DNA from: an uncultured Draconibacterium sp.
GTDB taxonomy: Bacteria; Bacteroidota; Bacteroidia; Bacteroidales; Prolixibacteraceae
Assembly: GCF_913063105.1 (NCBI RefSeq)
Contig: NZ_CAJXYQ010000003.1
Coordinates: 310,001-374,000, forward strand
Direction of reading: 5' to 3'
Length of the DNA: 64,000 nucleotides
Under the pieces are notes generated by a model that did no database searches, was not told the DNA's origin, and was given only the letters and a program-made list of their open reading frames with translations. Below, one piece after another: positions 19,842 through 28,631 of this stretch; the first letter of the stretch is position 1, and each line of letters begins with the position of its first letter. The translations under genes were made by a program, and so were the position numbers.

Positions 19842-21629
19842 ATGAAAGAATTCTTCAAATACGTATTAGCGACCATTGTTGGTGTTTTGGCCTTGTCGCT
19901 TATTGGTACTTTTCTAATGTTTATTGTTATCGGAGCTATTGTTGCCTCTTCAGAAAAAGAAGTAACTGTTGCCGAACAATCAATGCTTGTAATTGATTTA
20001 AGTCAGAGTATTGTTGATCGTGCCCCCAACGATCCATTCGAAGATTTGGAGCTTCCGGGAATTTTTAGTTTAGTTAAAACCATTGGGCTCGATAATATTA
20101 GCAAATCGTTGGAGAAAGCTGTTGATGATGACCGGATTAAAGGCATTTACCTGAAATTGTCGACAACAAACGGAGGAATGGCATCGGTTGAGGAAATTCG
20201 AAATGCACTAATTGCTTTTAAAGACAGCTGCGACAAACCCATTTATGCCTGTGCCGACCAAATGATACTCGACCAGAAAGGTTATTATGTAGCCACAGTG
20301 GCCGATCAGATTGTTTTGCATCCTGAAGTATCACTCGATTTTCGCGGATTGAGTGGTGAACTAACTTTCTTTAAAAATGCATTAGATAAACTGGGTGTTG
20401 AAATGCAGATAATTCGTGGCCCAAACAATAAGTTTAAAGCAGCAGTAGAGCCTTTTATGCTTGATAAAATGAGCCAGGAAAACCGCGAACAGCGTTTGGT
20501 GTATATGAATAGTTTATGGAATCATATGCTAAAAGGAATAGCCGAAGCACGGGGTATTTCGGTAGAGGATTTAAATGCTTTGGCCGACGAAGTACAGACC
20601 TTTAAAAAAGCAGCAGCAATGGTGGAAAATGGTTTGATTGACGCTGCCAAATACCGCGATGAAGTGCTGGATGATATGCGCGAAATTACAGGAATAGAAG
20701 GCACTGAAGGAGTACCCATTGTTGATGTAAAAGCTTATGCAAAGGCTCCGGTTAAAGGAAAAACAAAAAAATACAGCCGTAATAAAATTGCCGTTATTTA
20801 TGCCAGTGGCGAAATAGGAGCTGCACTTAGTGCCGGAGAAGGAATTAACGGCGATAAACTCGGAAAAGAGATTCGGAAAGTTCGTCAGGACAGTGCCTAT
20901 AAAGCTATTGTTTTGCGTGTTAATTCGCCTGGAGGCGCAGTTTTTGATTCGGAAACAATTTGGCGCGAGGTAAAACTGGCTGCCGAAGAAAAAACTTTGG
21001 TGGTTTCGTTTGGCGATGTAGCAGCATCAGGTGGTTATTATATCTCGTGCCCGGCTGATAAAATCGTTGCCAGTCCAAATACAATAACCGGATCGATCGG
21101 AATTTTTGGTCAGATTCCAAACTTTGGCGAATTAATGAACGATAAGCTTGGTATTACAACCGATGCCGTTGGCACTAACGAACATTCGAGCTTTATTTCT
21201 TTGTCGCGCCCCATGACTCCCTACGAGAAACAACGCATGACCCAATATATTTCAATTGGTTACGATACCTTCCTGTCGCATGTGGCCGATGGCCGCGGAA
21301 TGACAAAAGAACAGGTTGACAACATTGGGCAGGGTCGCGTGTGGAGTGGCGAAAATGCCATGGAGATTGGCCTTGTTGATGAATTTGGCGGCTTGGAAGA
21401 TGCCATTGAGCTTGCTGCCGAAATGGAAGGCCTTGAGGATTACCGTACCATCGCACTGCCCGAATTGCCAAATCCTTTGGAAGAAATGTTTAAGCTGGGC
21501 GGTAACGCAAAAACACGCATTTTAAAGGGCGAACTTGGCGACAAATACCGCTATTACGAATACATGAAAAAAGCAGCCGGCATGAATGGAATATATGCCC
21601 GTATGCCTTACGATATTTATCTGAATTAA
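19842..21629 (+). CDS. sppA: Signal peptide peptidase SppA, 67-kDa type
   Basis: The 595-residue protein has an N-terminal membrane anchor (about 9-35) and two tandem SppA/ClpP-like S49 peptidase halves. The catalytic dyad is visible: Lys in NNKFKAAVEPF (N-terminal half, about residue 192) and Ser in DVAASGGYYIS (C-terminal half, about 395), followed by the conserved TGSIGIFG. This is the long E. coli-like form rather than the short Bacillus one. It degrades leftover signal peptides in the inner membrane. It is followed by a strong hairpin terminator (21652-21687) before lpxK, so it is probably monocistronic. Confidence 0.95.
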   Translation: MKEFFKYVLATIVGVLALSLIGTFLMFIVIGAIVASSEKEVTVAEQSMLVIDLSQSIVDRAPNDPFEDLELPGIFSLVKTIGLDNISKSLEKAVDDDRIKGIYLKLSTTNGGMASVEEIRNALIAFKDSCDKPIYACADQMILDQKGYYVATVADQIVLHPEVSLDFRGLSGELTFFKNALDKLGVEMQIIRGPNNKFKAAVEPFMLDKMSQENREQRLVYMNSLWNHMLKGIAEARGISVEDLNALADEVQTFKKAAAMVENGLIDAAKYRDEVLDDMREITGIEGTEGVPIVDVKAYAKAPVKGKTKKYSRNKIAVIYASGEIGAALSAGEGINGDKLGKEIRKVRQDSAYKAIVLRVNSPGGAVFDSETIWREVKLAAEEKTLVVSFGDVAASGGYYISCPADKIVASPNTITGSIGIFGQIPNFGELMNDKLGITTDAVGTNEHSSFISLSRPMTPYEKQRMTQYISIGYDTFLSHVADGRGMTKEQVDNIGQGRVWSGENAMEIGLVDEFGGLEDAIELAAEMEGLEDYRTIALPELPNPLEEMFKLGGNAKTRILKGELGDKYRYYEYMKKAAGMNGIYARMPYDIYLN

Positions 21630-21651
21630 TACGGGTAATACATAAAATTAG

Positions 21652-21687
21652 AAGGATGCATCATAAGCTGTGATGCATCCTTTTTCT
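21652..21687 (+). terminator. Rho-independent terminator after sppA
   Basis: A perfect 12-bp inverted repeat, AAGGATGCATCA and TGATGCATCCTT, with a 7-base loop is followed by a T-rich tail. It begins 22 bp after the sppA stop and ends 36 bp before the lpxK start. Confidence 0.9.
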
Positions 21688-21723
21688 TATCTTAGCTTTC
21701 TATTTTTTGAAGAACAATTATAA

Positions 21724-22830
21724 ATGGCGAAAATTTTCCTTTACCCGCTTTCCTGGCTGTATGGTTTTGTTATTTTTTTACGAAACAGAGCCTACGATTT
21801 AAAAATAGTTAAGTCGAAAGAATTTGATGTTCCTGTTATTTCAATCGGTAATATTACCGTTGGCGGAACTGGCAAAACTCCTCATGTGGAATACCTGGTA
21901 AATCTGCTAAAAGATACCTACGAAGTGGCTACTTTAAGCAGGGGGTATAAACGAAAAACAAAAGGGTTTCGTTGGGTTGAAAAGCAATCTACCGCCCTTG
22001 AAGTTGGCGATGAACCTTTGCAGATTAAAAATAAATTTCCGGACGTAACAGTGTCGGTATGCGAAGATCGGGTAAAAGGTGTGGAAAAATTACTCGAACC
22101 TGCCGAAGGAAAAACACCCGATGTGGTATTGCTCGACGATGCCTTTCAGCACCGGAGGATAACACCGGGAATAAATATTTTGTTGATTGATTACAACCGG
22201 CAAATAAAAAATGATACCCTATTGCCTGCCGGCCGCTTACGCGAAGGTGTATACCAAATGCGACGTGCAAATATTATTTTATTTACAAAATGCCCCGAAG
22301 AGGTTACGCCAATAATGCGCCGTATTTTGCAAAACGATGTAAATTTGCTGCCCTACCAGAAATTGTATTTTACCCGGCTGGTATACGGAACCTTGCAGCC
22401 CATTTTTAATGCGCCTGAATTGGATGAGGCCAGTTACAGAACTGTAAGCTGCCACATGCTGGTAGTAACCGGAATTGCATCGCCAAAACAAATGCACTCG
22501 TTTATTAAAAAAATGGGCACACAAATGGAAACGCTTACATTTTCTGACCACCATGCCTATACAACCAACGATATTGTTGAAATTGAAAAACGATTTCAGG
22601 CAATAAACTCAGAAAAAAAGATAATTGTTACAACCGAAAAGGATGCTATGCGTTTTAAAGACATCGAGGAAATAAGCGATGCCTTAAAAGCGGCCATGTA
22701 CTACCTGCCGGTAAAAGTTGATTTCCTTGAAGAAGAAAAAAAATCGTTTAATAAGAAGATATTGAATTATGTTGGAGAAAATAAAAGCAACCGCGAGCTT
22801 CATAAAAGAAAGAATTCAGGCAAGTCCTGA
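21724..22830 (+). CDS. lpxK: Tetraacyldisaccharide 4'-kinase (lipid A synthesis)
   Basis: The 368-residue LpxK phosphorylates the 4' position of the lipid A disaccharide at the inner membrane. An N-terminal membrane-associated helix (about 5-22) precedes the P-loop GNITVGGTGKTPHVEYL (about 42-58). The motif LDDAFQHRRI (about 139-148), with Asp and His of the catalytic site, and TTEKDAMRF (about 302) are also clear. It is slightly longer than many homologues because the C-terminus continues over the start of the next gene for 62 bp. Together with lpxH (38280) it shows that the organism makes a lipid A outer membrane. Confidence 0.95.
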   Translation: MAKIFLYPLSWLYGFVIFLRNRAYDLKIVKSKEFDVPVISIGNITVGGTGKTPHVEYLVNLLKDTYEVATLSRGYKRKTKGFRWVEKQSTALEVGDEPLQIKNKFPDVTVSVCEDRVKGVEKLLEPAEGKTPDVVLLDDAFQHRRITPGINILLIDYNRQIKNDTLLPAGRLREGVYQMRRANIILFTKCPEEVTPIMRRILQNDVNLLPYQKLYFTRLVYGTLQPIFNAPELDEASYRTVSCHMLVVTGIASPKQMHSFIKKMGTQMETLTFSDHHAYTTNDIVEIEKRFQAINSEKKIIVTTEKDAMRFKDIEEISDALKAAMYYLPVKVDFLEEEKKSFNKKILNYVGENKSNRELHKRKNSGKS

Positions 22831-23584
22831 GATTGGTATTATACTTGGAACCGGTCTTGGAGGCCTGGTTAACGAAATTGAAATAATTGATTCGATACCC
22901 TATACTGATATTCCGAATTTTCCGGTGTCGACAGTTGACGGACATGCCGGCCGGTTAATTTACGGCAAACTGGGAAATAAAGAAGTGTTGGCCATGCAAG
23001 GTCGCTTTCATTATTACGAAGGTTACGATATGAAAGAGGTTACCTTTCCGGTGCGGGTAATGAAATTTGTTGGTGTAAAAAATCTTTTTGTTTCCAATGC
23101 CAGTGGCGGATTAAACCCCGATTGGCAGGTTGGCGCAATTGTATTGCTTACCGATCATATTAATTTCTTCCCCGATCATCCGCTGCGTGGTAAAAACCAG
23201 GAGGAACTCGGACCGCGTTTCCCGGATATGAGTAAGGCATACAGCCAGCGTTTGCGCAACAAGGCTAAGCTTATTGCTCTGCAAAACGGTATTGATGTAA
23301 AAGAAGGTGTTTATGTAGGCGTTTCGGGGCCTACCTTTGAAACTCCTGCCGAATATAAAATGTTCCGCATTTTGGGTGGCGACATTGTGGGGATGTCAAC
23401 CGTGCCCGAGGTAATTGTTGCCCGACACATGGACATGCGCGTTTTTGGAATTTCAATTGTAACCGACAGCGGAGTGCCCGGCGAAATTGTTGAAATATCG
23501 CACGAAGAAGTGCAGGAAGTTGCAATGAAAGCAGAACCGAATATGACTCTGATTATGAAAGAACTAATACAGAGTATTGAGTAG
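22769..23584 (+). CDS. Purine nucleoside phosphorylase
   Basis: This 271-residue trimeric-type PNP (PunA family) cleaves inosine or guanosine with phosphate to base and ribose-1-phosphate. Motifs: phosphate-binding GTGLGGL (about 27-33), DGHAGRL, GRFHYYEGY (about 83-91), NASGGLNP, the base-binding GVSGPTFETPAEY (about 185-197) with the conserved Glu, GMSTVPEVIVARH, and TDSG. The ATG lies 62 bp inside the end of lpxK in another frame. The N-terminal sequence before the first strand is typical for the family, so the overlap seems real and suggests translational coupling. Confidence 0.93.
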   Translation: MLEKIKATASFIKERIQASPEIGIILGTGLGGLVNEIEIIDSIPYTDIPNFPVSTVDGHAGRLIYGKLGNKEVLAMQGRFHYYEGYDMKEVTFPVRVMKFVGVKNLFVSNASGGLNPDWQVGAIVLLTDHINFFPDHPLRGKNQEELGPRFPDMSKAYSQRLRNKAKLIALQNGIDVKEGVYVGVSGPTFETPAEYKMFRILGGDIVGMSTVPEVIVARHMDMRVFGISIVTDSGVPGEIVEISHEEVQEVAMKAEPNMTLIMKELIQSIE

Positions 23585-23727
23585 ATAACACATCGTCTTT
23601 CTCTTATTTTGATTGAGAAGGAGGAAGGAAAATCATTCCTTCACCAGGCTTTTTTGAATAAAAGAACACCGGTGAAGTGTAACAACCAGAGCGGTTTCAG
23701 CCGTCGGATTCGATTCTTTTATAGCTC

Positions 23728-24693
23728 ATGAAATTAAAAATTATACACGTGAAAAATTTAGTTTTTATTTTAATAATGGCACTTGCGCTTTTTAGTTGTA
23801 CCGAAAACAAAACTAAAACTGCAGAATTGGTGCTCGACTCGCAATCGGTATTGGGCGAGGGAGCCATCTGGAATTACAAAACCGGCGAGTTAATGTGGGT
23901 AGATATAAAAAAGGAGATTCTGAATATTTATAATCCGGCATCGGCTTTTAACAAAGAAATGTTTACCGGGCAAATGATTGGAACCGTAGTGCCTGCCGAA
24001 AGTGGTAATGCGCTGGTGGCTTTACAAAAAGGCATTTATTTTTTCGACATTGAAACCGGGAGTAAAAAGTTACTGGCTGCCCCTGAACCCGATAAGCCTG
24101 CCAACCGGTTTAATGATGGGAAGTGCGACCCTTCAGGAAGGTTCTGGGCCGGAACGATAAGTACCAAAGGCGAGCGCGAAGTGGCCGCATTGTATCGCTT
24201 CGATCCGGATACCTCAATTCATAAAATGGTGGATAAGGTGAGTATTTCAAATGGCATTGTTTGGTCGGGCGACAAAACAAAAATGTACTACATTGATACG
24301 CCTACCCACAAAGTTATGGCTTACGATTATGACGACACCACCGGTGAAATCTCAAATCCACGAGTGGCCCTAACTATCCCAAACGAATTGGGTGGCCCCG
24401 ATGGAATGACCATCGACGAAAACGATAACCTTTGGATAGCCCTTTGGGGAGGTTCGGCAGTTGGCTGCTGGAATCCCGAAAGTGGAGAGCTGATTGATAA
24501 AATTGAAGTTCCGGCAAAAAATGTCACCTCGTGTGCCTTTGGCGATAACGACCTTGGAACACTCTACATTACCTCGGCCCGGCAAAATACCAGCCCCGAA
24601 GAACTGGAGAAATGGCCACATGCCGGTGGTGTGTTTAAGTTTAGACCCGGTGTTAAAGGCGTGCAGGCTTTTTATTTTAACGATGTAAACTAA
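23728..24693 (+). CDS. SMP-30/gluconolactonase-family lipoprotein
   Basis: The 321-residue protein starts with a lipoprotein signal (membrane stretch about 11-23; lipobox Leu-Phe-Ser-Cys, Cys24), so it is exported and lipid-anchored. The mature part is a six-bladed propeller of the SMP-30/gluconolactonase/LRE family. Likely metal ligands are Glu in LGEGAIWN (about 44), Asn in NRFNDGKCDPSGRFWAG (about 128), the next Asn in SNGIVWS, and Asp in GGPDGMTIDENDNLW (about 224). Relatives hydrolyse sugar lactones; the true substrate here is not evident. The next gene starts 7 bp after its stop, suggesting co-transcription. Confidence 0.88.
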   Translation: MKLKIIHVKNLVFILIMALALFSCTENKTKTAELVLDSQSVLGEGAIWNYKTGELMWVDIKKEILNIYNPASAFNKEMFTGQMIGTVVPAESGNALVALQKGIYFFDIETGSKKLLAAPEPDKPANRFNDGKCDPSGRFWAGTISTKGEREVAALYRFDPDTSIHKMVDKVSISNGIVWSGDKTKMYYIDTPTHKVMAYDYDDTTGEISNPRVALTIPNELGGPDGMTIDENDNLWIALWGGSAVGCWNPESGELIDKIEVPAKNVTSCAFGDNDLGTLYITSARQNTSPEELEKWPHAGGVFKFRPGVKGVQAFYFNDVN

Positions 24694-24700
24694 CTGGTTT

Positions 24701-25405
24701 ATGAATCTGCTTGTATTGGCACTTGCGCCTGTTGTTATTATTGCCGCCTATATTTATTTTCGCGATAAATACGAAAAGGAACCTCTACGCCTCTTGTTTT
24801 TTGCATTGTTGGCCGGAGGGCTTACTGTTATTCCAATTCTTTTTCTTGAAGGTTTTTTAGACCGGTTTACCCTGCAATTTCCAGGATTGCTTTCGGCAGC
24901 ATGGAAAGCATTTGTGGTGGCCGCTTTTTCTGAAGAACTCTTTAAATACCTGGCCTTGTATCTCCTGATCTGGAAAAGCCCCGAGTTTAACGAAAAATTT
25001 GATGGCATTGTTTATGCCACCTACGTGTCGTTAGGGTTTGCTGCAGTTGAGAATGTACTGTACGTAATGGATGGCGGATTAAGCACCGGACTTATGCGGG
25101 CGGTAACTGCTGTGCCGGCGCATGCTATTTTCGGAATTACCATGGGTTTTTATTTTGGCCTGGCAAGATTTTACGAAAAGGAACAGAAAAAACTCAAGCA
25201 GAAAGCGCTGTTGTTACCCCTTGTTTTACATGGTATTTACGATTTTATTTTGTTTACCGAAATTGCCTGGTTAACAATAGTTTTTGTGGGGTTTGTGGTT
25301 TACCTCTATGTTTCGGGCCTTAAACGTATGCGCGAACTTTCGAAACAATCGATTTACAACACCGATTATAATTTATTGAACGACAAACTGGGGAAATCAA
25401 AGTAG
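24701..25405 (+). CDS. PrsW-family intramembrane metalloprotease
   Basis: The 234-residue polytopic protein has about seven hydrophobic segments. PrsW (glutamic/metal CPBP-like) marks are present: SEELFKYLALY (about 76-86, the EExxK motif), a conserved His in VPAHAIFG (about 144), and the last His-Gly-x-Tyr-Asp in VLHGIYDFIL (about 183). In Bacillus, PrsW cleaves the anti-sigma factor RsiW; in Bacteroidota the target is usually unknown. No anti-sigma gene lies beside it. It sits between the SMP-30 lipoprotein gene and a PLP enzyme gene with spacers of 7 and 2 bp. Confidence 0.85.
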   Translation: MNLLVLALAPVVIIAAYIYFRDKYEKEPLRLLFFALLAGGLTVIPILFLEGFLDRFTLQFPGLLSAAWKAFVVAAFSEELFKYLALYLLIWKSPEFNEKFDGIVYATYVSLGFAAVENVLYVMDGGLSTGLMRAVTAVPAHAIFGITMGFYFGLARFYEKEQKKLKQKALLLPLVLHGIYDFILFTEIAWLTIVFVGFVVYLYVSGLKRMRELSKQSIYNTDYNLLNDKLGKSK

Positions 25406-25407
25406 CT

Positions 25408-26352
25408 ATGGATATTCCGAATTATATCAACGTTGAACAGGCACACAAAATTGTACAAAAATATGCCCATCGTACACCGGTGATGTCGTCGGCAGGTATT
25501 AATAAAATTGTCGGAGCCGAGTTGTATTTTAAATGCGAAAATCTGCAAAAGGTAGGAGCATTTAAATTTCGGGGAGCTTGTAATGCCGTGTTTTCGTTAA
25601 GTGAAGAAGAAGCGCAAAAAGGTGTGGCCACACATTCGTCTGGAAACCATGCCGCAGCACTGGCGCTGGCAGCCCGTATGCGTGGCATTGATGCGCATAT
25701 TGTAATGCCCGAAAACTCGCCCGAAATAAAAAAGAAAGCTGTAGCCGGATATGGTGCTAAAATTACATTTTGCAAACCTACTTTGCAGGCACGCGAAAGT
25801 ACGCTGGCAAAAGTGATTGAAGAAACCGGAGCAACAGAAATTCATCCCTACAATAATTTTTATATAATTGCCGGACAAGGAACAGCCGCCAAAGAATTGA
25901 TTGAAGACAAAGGCAAATTTGATATTATTATGGCACCCGTTGGTGGTGGCGGGTTGTTAAGCGGAACGGCAATTTCAAGCAAACAATTGTTGCCCGCCTG
26001 CAAAGTTATTGCTGCCGAACCGGCCGGAGCCGATGACGCTTATCGTTCGTTTCATTCTAAAAAATGGGTGCCTTCCGAAAATCCTAAAACAATTGCCGAC
26101 GGTTTGCTGACTTCGTTAGGCGAACGGAATTTCAAAATAATACTCGACAAGGTGGATGATATTGTATGCGTTTCGGAAGAAAGTATTGTGGAAGCCATGC
26201 GCATGATTTGGGAGCGAATGAAAATAATTATCGAACCATCGTCGGCGGTGCCACTGGCTGCTATCCTGGAAAAGAAAGTGGATGTGCAAGGCAAAAAAGT
26301 GGGTATTATTCTTTCGGGCGGAAATCTGGATTTAGGGAAGCTGCCGTTTTAG
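25408..26352 (+). CDS. PLP-dependent threonine dehydratase / serine racemase-like enzyme
   Basis: The 314-residue fold-type II PLP enzyme has the Schiff-base lysine in GAFKFRGACNA (about K54), the substrate loop HSSGNHAAALA (about 77-87), the PLP phosphate loop VGGGGLLSG (about 179-187), and the late SGGN motif (about 305). There is no ACT regulatory domain, so it resembles catabolic threonine dehydratase or serine racemase rather than the feedback-controlled IlvA. The exact activity (L-Thr/L-Ser deamination against serine racemisation) cannot be fixed from sequence. It starts 2 bp after the PrsW gene. Confidence 0.9.
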   Translation: MDIPNYINVEQAHKIVQKYAHRTPVMSSAGINKIVGAELYFKCENLQKVGAFKFRGACNAVFSLSEEEAQKGVATHSSGNHAAALALAARMRGIDAHIVMPENSPEIKKKAVAGYGAKITFCKPTLQARESTLAKVIEETGATEIHPYNNFYIIAGQGTAAKELIEDKGKFDIIMAPVGGGGLLSGTAISSKQLLPACKVIAAEPAGADDAYRSFHSKKWVPSENPKTIADGLLTSLGERNFKIILDKVDDIVCVSEESIVEAMRMIWERMKIIIEPSSAVPLAAILEKKVDVQGKKVGIILSGGNLDLGKLPF

Positions 26353-26769
26353 CTGATGATAGTCTTATTAAGCCAGTAACAAGTTTTTAGTCTCAGTTGG
26401 CAGTATTAAATTATCCAGTATCGAATATCCGGTATCAGGTTTTTTTAGAATACCATCTTTATTCATTTTATACAGAGAAAGAAGGCACCCTTTCTACCCT
26501 TTGCAAATTAGTAGCAAATAACACTAAACTAATTGTGCTATTTAACATAGGCTCATAATTTTGAAGTTGACCAAAGAAAATATACTTTTAAAACACAAAT
26601 TTATATATAAACCTTTTAGCAGATTGCCATGCCACGAACCCCTTAATTTTCATCTTCAAATTCAATCATTAACTAAATTTTGTTCAATAAATAGTTGAAC
26701 CGGAAATTGTATTATAAGTTTATACTGCCTCAAGCATTATTAATCATTAAATCAAAAAAATGTAAAGAA
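26353..26769. other. Intergenic region (417 bp), AT-rich
   Basis: No gene-like frame is seen. Near 26410-26440 there are short degenerate repeats (ATCCAGTATCGAATATCCGG), similar in character to the low-complexity stretch at 30703-30770. Both flank the decayed island and may mark its limits. The promoter of the following gene must lie in the last part, but I could not place it with confidence. Confidence 0.4.
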
Positions 26770-27405
26770 ATGGAAAACAAAAAAATTGCCTTATTTATTG
26801 GTATACTATGTTTATTTTTTACGGGTATTACTAATAGTAAAGCTCAAAACCCAACTACAGCTACAAACAAATATGAAATAGCTGTAGACCTTCAGAACTT
26901 CTTCTCCGATGGCATTCCCGATAAAGTGCTGTTTAAACTAAACAATATTAAAGATAACCAAATAAAAGGGGCTTACCGCTTTGGTATTGGAGCCACTTAT
27001 TTAGTGGATAAGTATCATGTTACTCAAGACGATGATAACTATGAATTAACGGGAAAAGTAGAAAAAACCAATTTCTCGTTCTCTTTCGGATATGAATTTC
27101 AAAAACAACTCAATAAAGCTATTTTCTATTATGGAGCTGATATTGGATCATATTTCAGCGTTACCGATGATATGGACTACCCTAAAACTGATGATTATTT
27201 TAAATTGTATTTTATCCCTTTTGCAGGGGTAAAAATATTGCTAACAAATAATCTATCGTTAGCTTTTGAAACAGGTATTGAAAACAAATTCGAATATTGG
27301 AAAACGGAAGGAACAAATGTCGCTCCAGATAATAGAGTTAAACACACCAATTATCTTTCCCGAATTGAATTACCTTATAGTTTAACCTTTAACTTTAGTT
27401 TCTAA
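26770..27405 (+). CDS. Exported beta-barrel-like protein of unknown function
   Basis: From the ATG at 26770 the protein has 211 residues. The frame extends up to a TTG at 26695, but the later ATG puts a typical signal peptide first: Lys-rich start, hydrophobic core IALFIGILCLFFTGI and cleavage near Ser-Lys-Ala-Gln. The mature part alternates polar and hydrophobic residues in about eight strands (for example KTNFSFSFGYEF, FYYGADIGSYFSV, LSLAFETGIENKF) and ends in a C-terminal Phe (LTFNFSF), as in outer-membrane beta-barrels. I do not recognise a named family. Codon use is AT-richer than in the housekeeping genes, and the gene stands at the head of the decayed region. Confidence 0.65.
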   Translation: MENKKIALFIGILCLFFTGITNSKAQNPTTATNKYEIAVDLQNFFSDGIPDKVLFKLNNIKDNQIKGAYRFGIGATYLVDKYHVTQDDDNYELTGKVEKTNFSFSFGYEFQKQLNKAIFYYGADIGSYFSVTDDMDYPKTDDYFKLYFIPFAGVKILLTNNLSLAFETGIENKFEYWKTEGTNVAPDNRVKHTNYLSRIELPYSLTFNFSF

Positions 27406-27583
27406 TGAATCCTCGGAATCGTATCAAGTATACGATAATGTTCAAAGCCTGAAACTGATAAAACAAAAACTAAAAGGCAGCAGTACAGGAATAAACACCC
27501 AAAGCTGGAAAGAAGGTGTTTATATGGTGCGTGTAAAATACAAGGATGAAATACTTACCGGTAAGCTGATAGTTAAAAAGTAA
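27404..27583 (+). pseudogene. Orphan T9SS C-terminal sorting-domain fragment
   Basis: This frame has no start codon. It begins at the stop of the barrel-like gene and encodes 59 residues ending in TAA at 27581-27583. They match the C-terminus of the broken protease at 28632-30276 almost residue for residue: VYDNVQSLKL, then QKLKG, WKEGVYMVRVKYKD, ILTGKL, and the final Val-Lys-Lys. This is a type A T9SS sorting domain that has lost its cargo protein. It is probably the remnant of a deleted tandem copy, or the end of a gene replaced by the barrel-like gene. Confidence 0.85.
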
Positions 27584-28017
27584 TTTACCTTTTGACATTG
27601 TGTGAAGTACTAATTTAATCATTTATTTCGCATGTAGAGTTGCAATCACAATTCGCAGTTTTTAGCCCTTCACGGTTTGTAGAAACATGATGGGCTTTTG
27701 ATTTTCCAGTGACCACTTAATCTGTTACTAAACATAAGCCCAAATTATTGCTTTTGACGCAACCCTCTTTTATCTTTAAACATCTTAATTCCATAAACAT
27801 AAAAATACAACCAACCATGAATACCTCGTAAAACTCAGAAAAAACAAAACAAACCGTTTGTAAAGTTAGCCACCCACATTGCCGCAAACCCTGCGTTGCC
27901 AAAGCAACAGAAACCGACCTTTTTTAATGCGCTCTTTTTTCAGTTCTTAATCTTACAAGAACCTGTTTTTTAAAGTACTCTGTACTAAATACTCACAATC
28001 TAAAAATCTTTTAAAAT
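27584..28017. other. Intergenic region (434 bp) with a possible hairpin
   Basis: A possible stem with arms TAGCCC/TGGGCT and an inner GGTTT/GAAAC helix lies at about 27663-27696, followed by TTTTG. It could end transcription from the left. The rest is AT-rich, without a convincing gene. A 61-residue minus-strand frame here has no family resemblance and no start signal that I trust. Confidence 0.4.
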
Positions 28018-28626
28018 ATGAAATCAAAAAAAATAAAACTATTAACAATTCTCCTGTTCCTTTTGCCGCTTTGTGTGGTGTTGCTTGGGGCAGGGTGTAA
28101 TGATGATGGATTAGACACCAGTATTTCTGACGATATAGGTGATTTAGTACGTGTCTTTGAACTCAAATATGGCGATTCAATGGAGGTTGCTTACAAAGGA
28201 GAAAAAGTAGAACTATCGATTACAGATGTTGACGATAGTGTTAATGTAGATTGTTCTTTAACTGATTTTAGTAATAACGTAGATGGATCTTTGGCCGTAA
28301 GAGTTTATTCCTATTTGCAAATAAATAATCAGGACAAAATAGTGAAAATAGCATCCAAACCTTGTGGAGCCTTATTTTACGAAAATGATGGACATGATAT
28401 CCAGGATGTAAATGATTTGATTGACGATTTAGAATCTGCTCCGGCAAATTTAAATGATAGTTCCTACTTCGTTGATGCGTTCACTAATCTATTTGGTGAA
28501 GGCTCGTTAATTCAAGATACACCATTCCGAATTTTTATGGCAAAAGCATCGCCAACAAATTATAACCAACCCGATGCAACTATTGATGATTATCAATTTG
28601 TCTTCATTGTAACCGCTAAAAACTAA
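28018..28626 (+). CDS. Hypothetical lipoprotein
   Basis: The 202-residue protein has a clear lipoprotein signal: Lys-rich N-terminus, a long hydrophobic core (about 8-25) and lipobox Leu-Gly-Ala-Gly-Cys (Cys27). The mature protein is very acidic (Cys-Asn-Asp-Asp-Gly, many Asp) with alternating beta-like segments (EVAYKGEKVELSITDVDD, YQFVFIVTAKN) and two further cysteines near 75 and 117 that could pair. I recognise no family. It ends 5 bp before the start of the broken M43 protease gene. This could be a lipoprotein inhibitor or partner of the protease, but that is a guess from position only. Confidence 0.7.
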   Translation: MKSKKIKLLTILLFLLPLCVVLLGAGCNDDGLDTSISDDIGDLVRVFELKYGDSMEVAYKGEKVELSITDVDDSVNVDCSLTDFSNNVDGSLAVRVYSYLQINNQDKIVKIASKPCGALFYENDGHDIQDVNDLIDDLESAPANLNDSSYFVDAFTNLFGEGSLIQDTPFRIFMAKASPTNYNQPDATIDDYQFVFIVTAKN

Positions 28627-28631
28627 ATTTT

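Noticed and set aside
27717..27902. 61-codon minus-strand frame between the decayed genes
   Set aside because: No domain, poor start context and placement within an AT-rich spacer; nothing supports expression.
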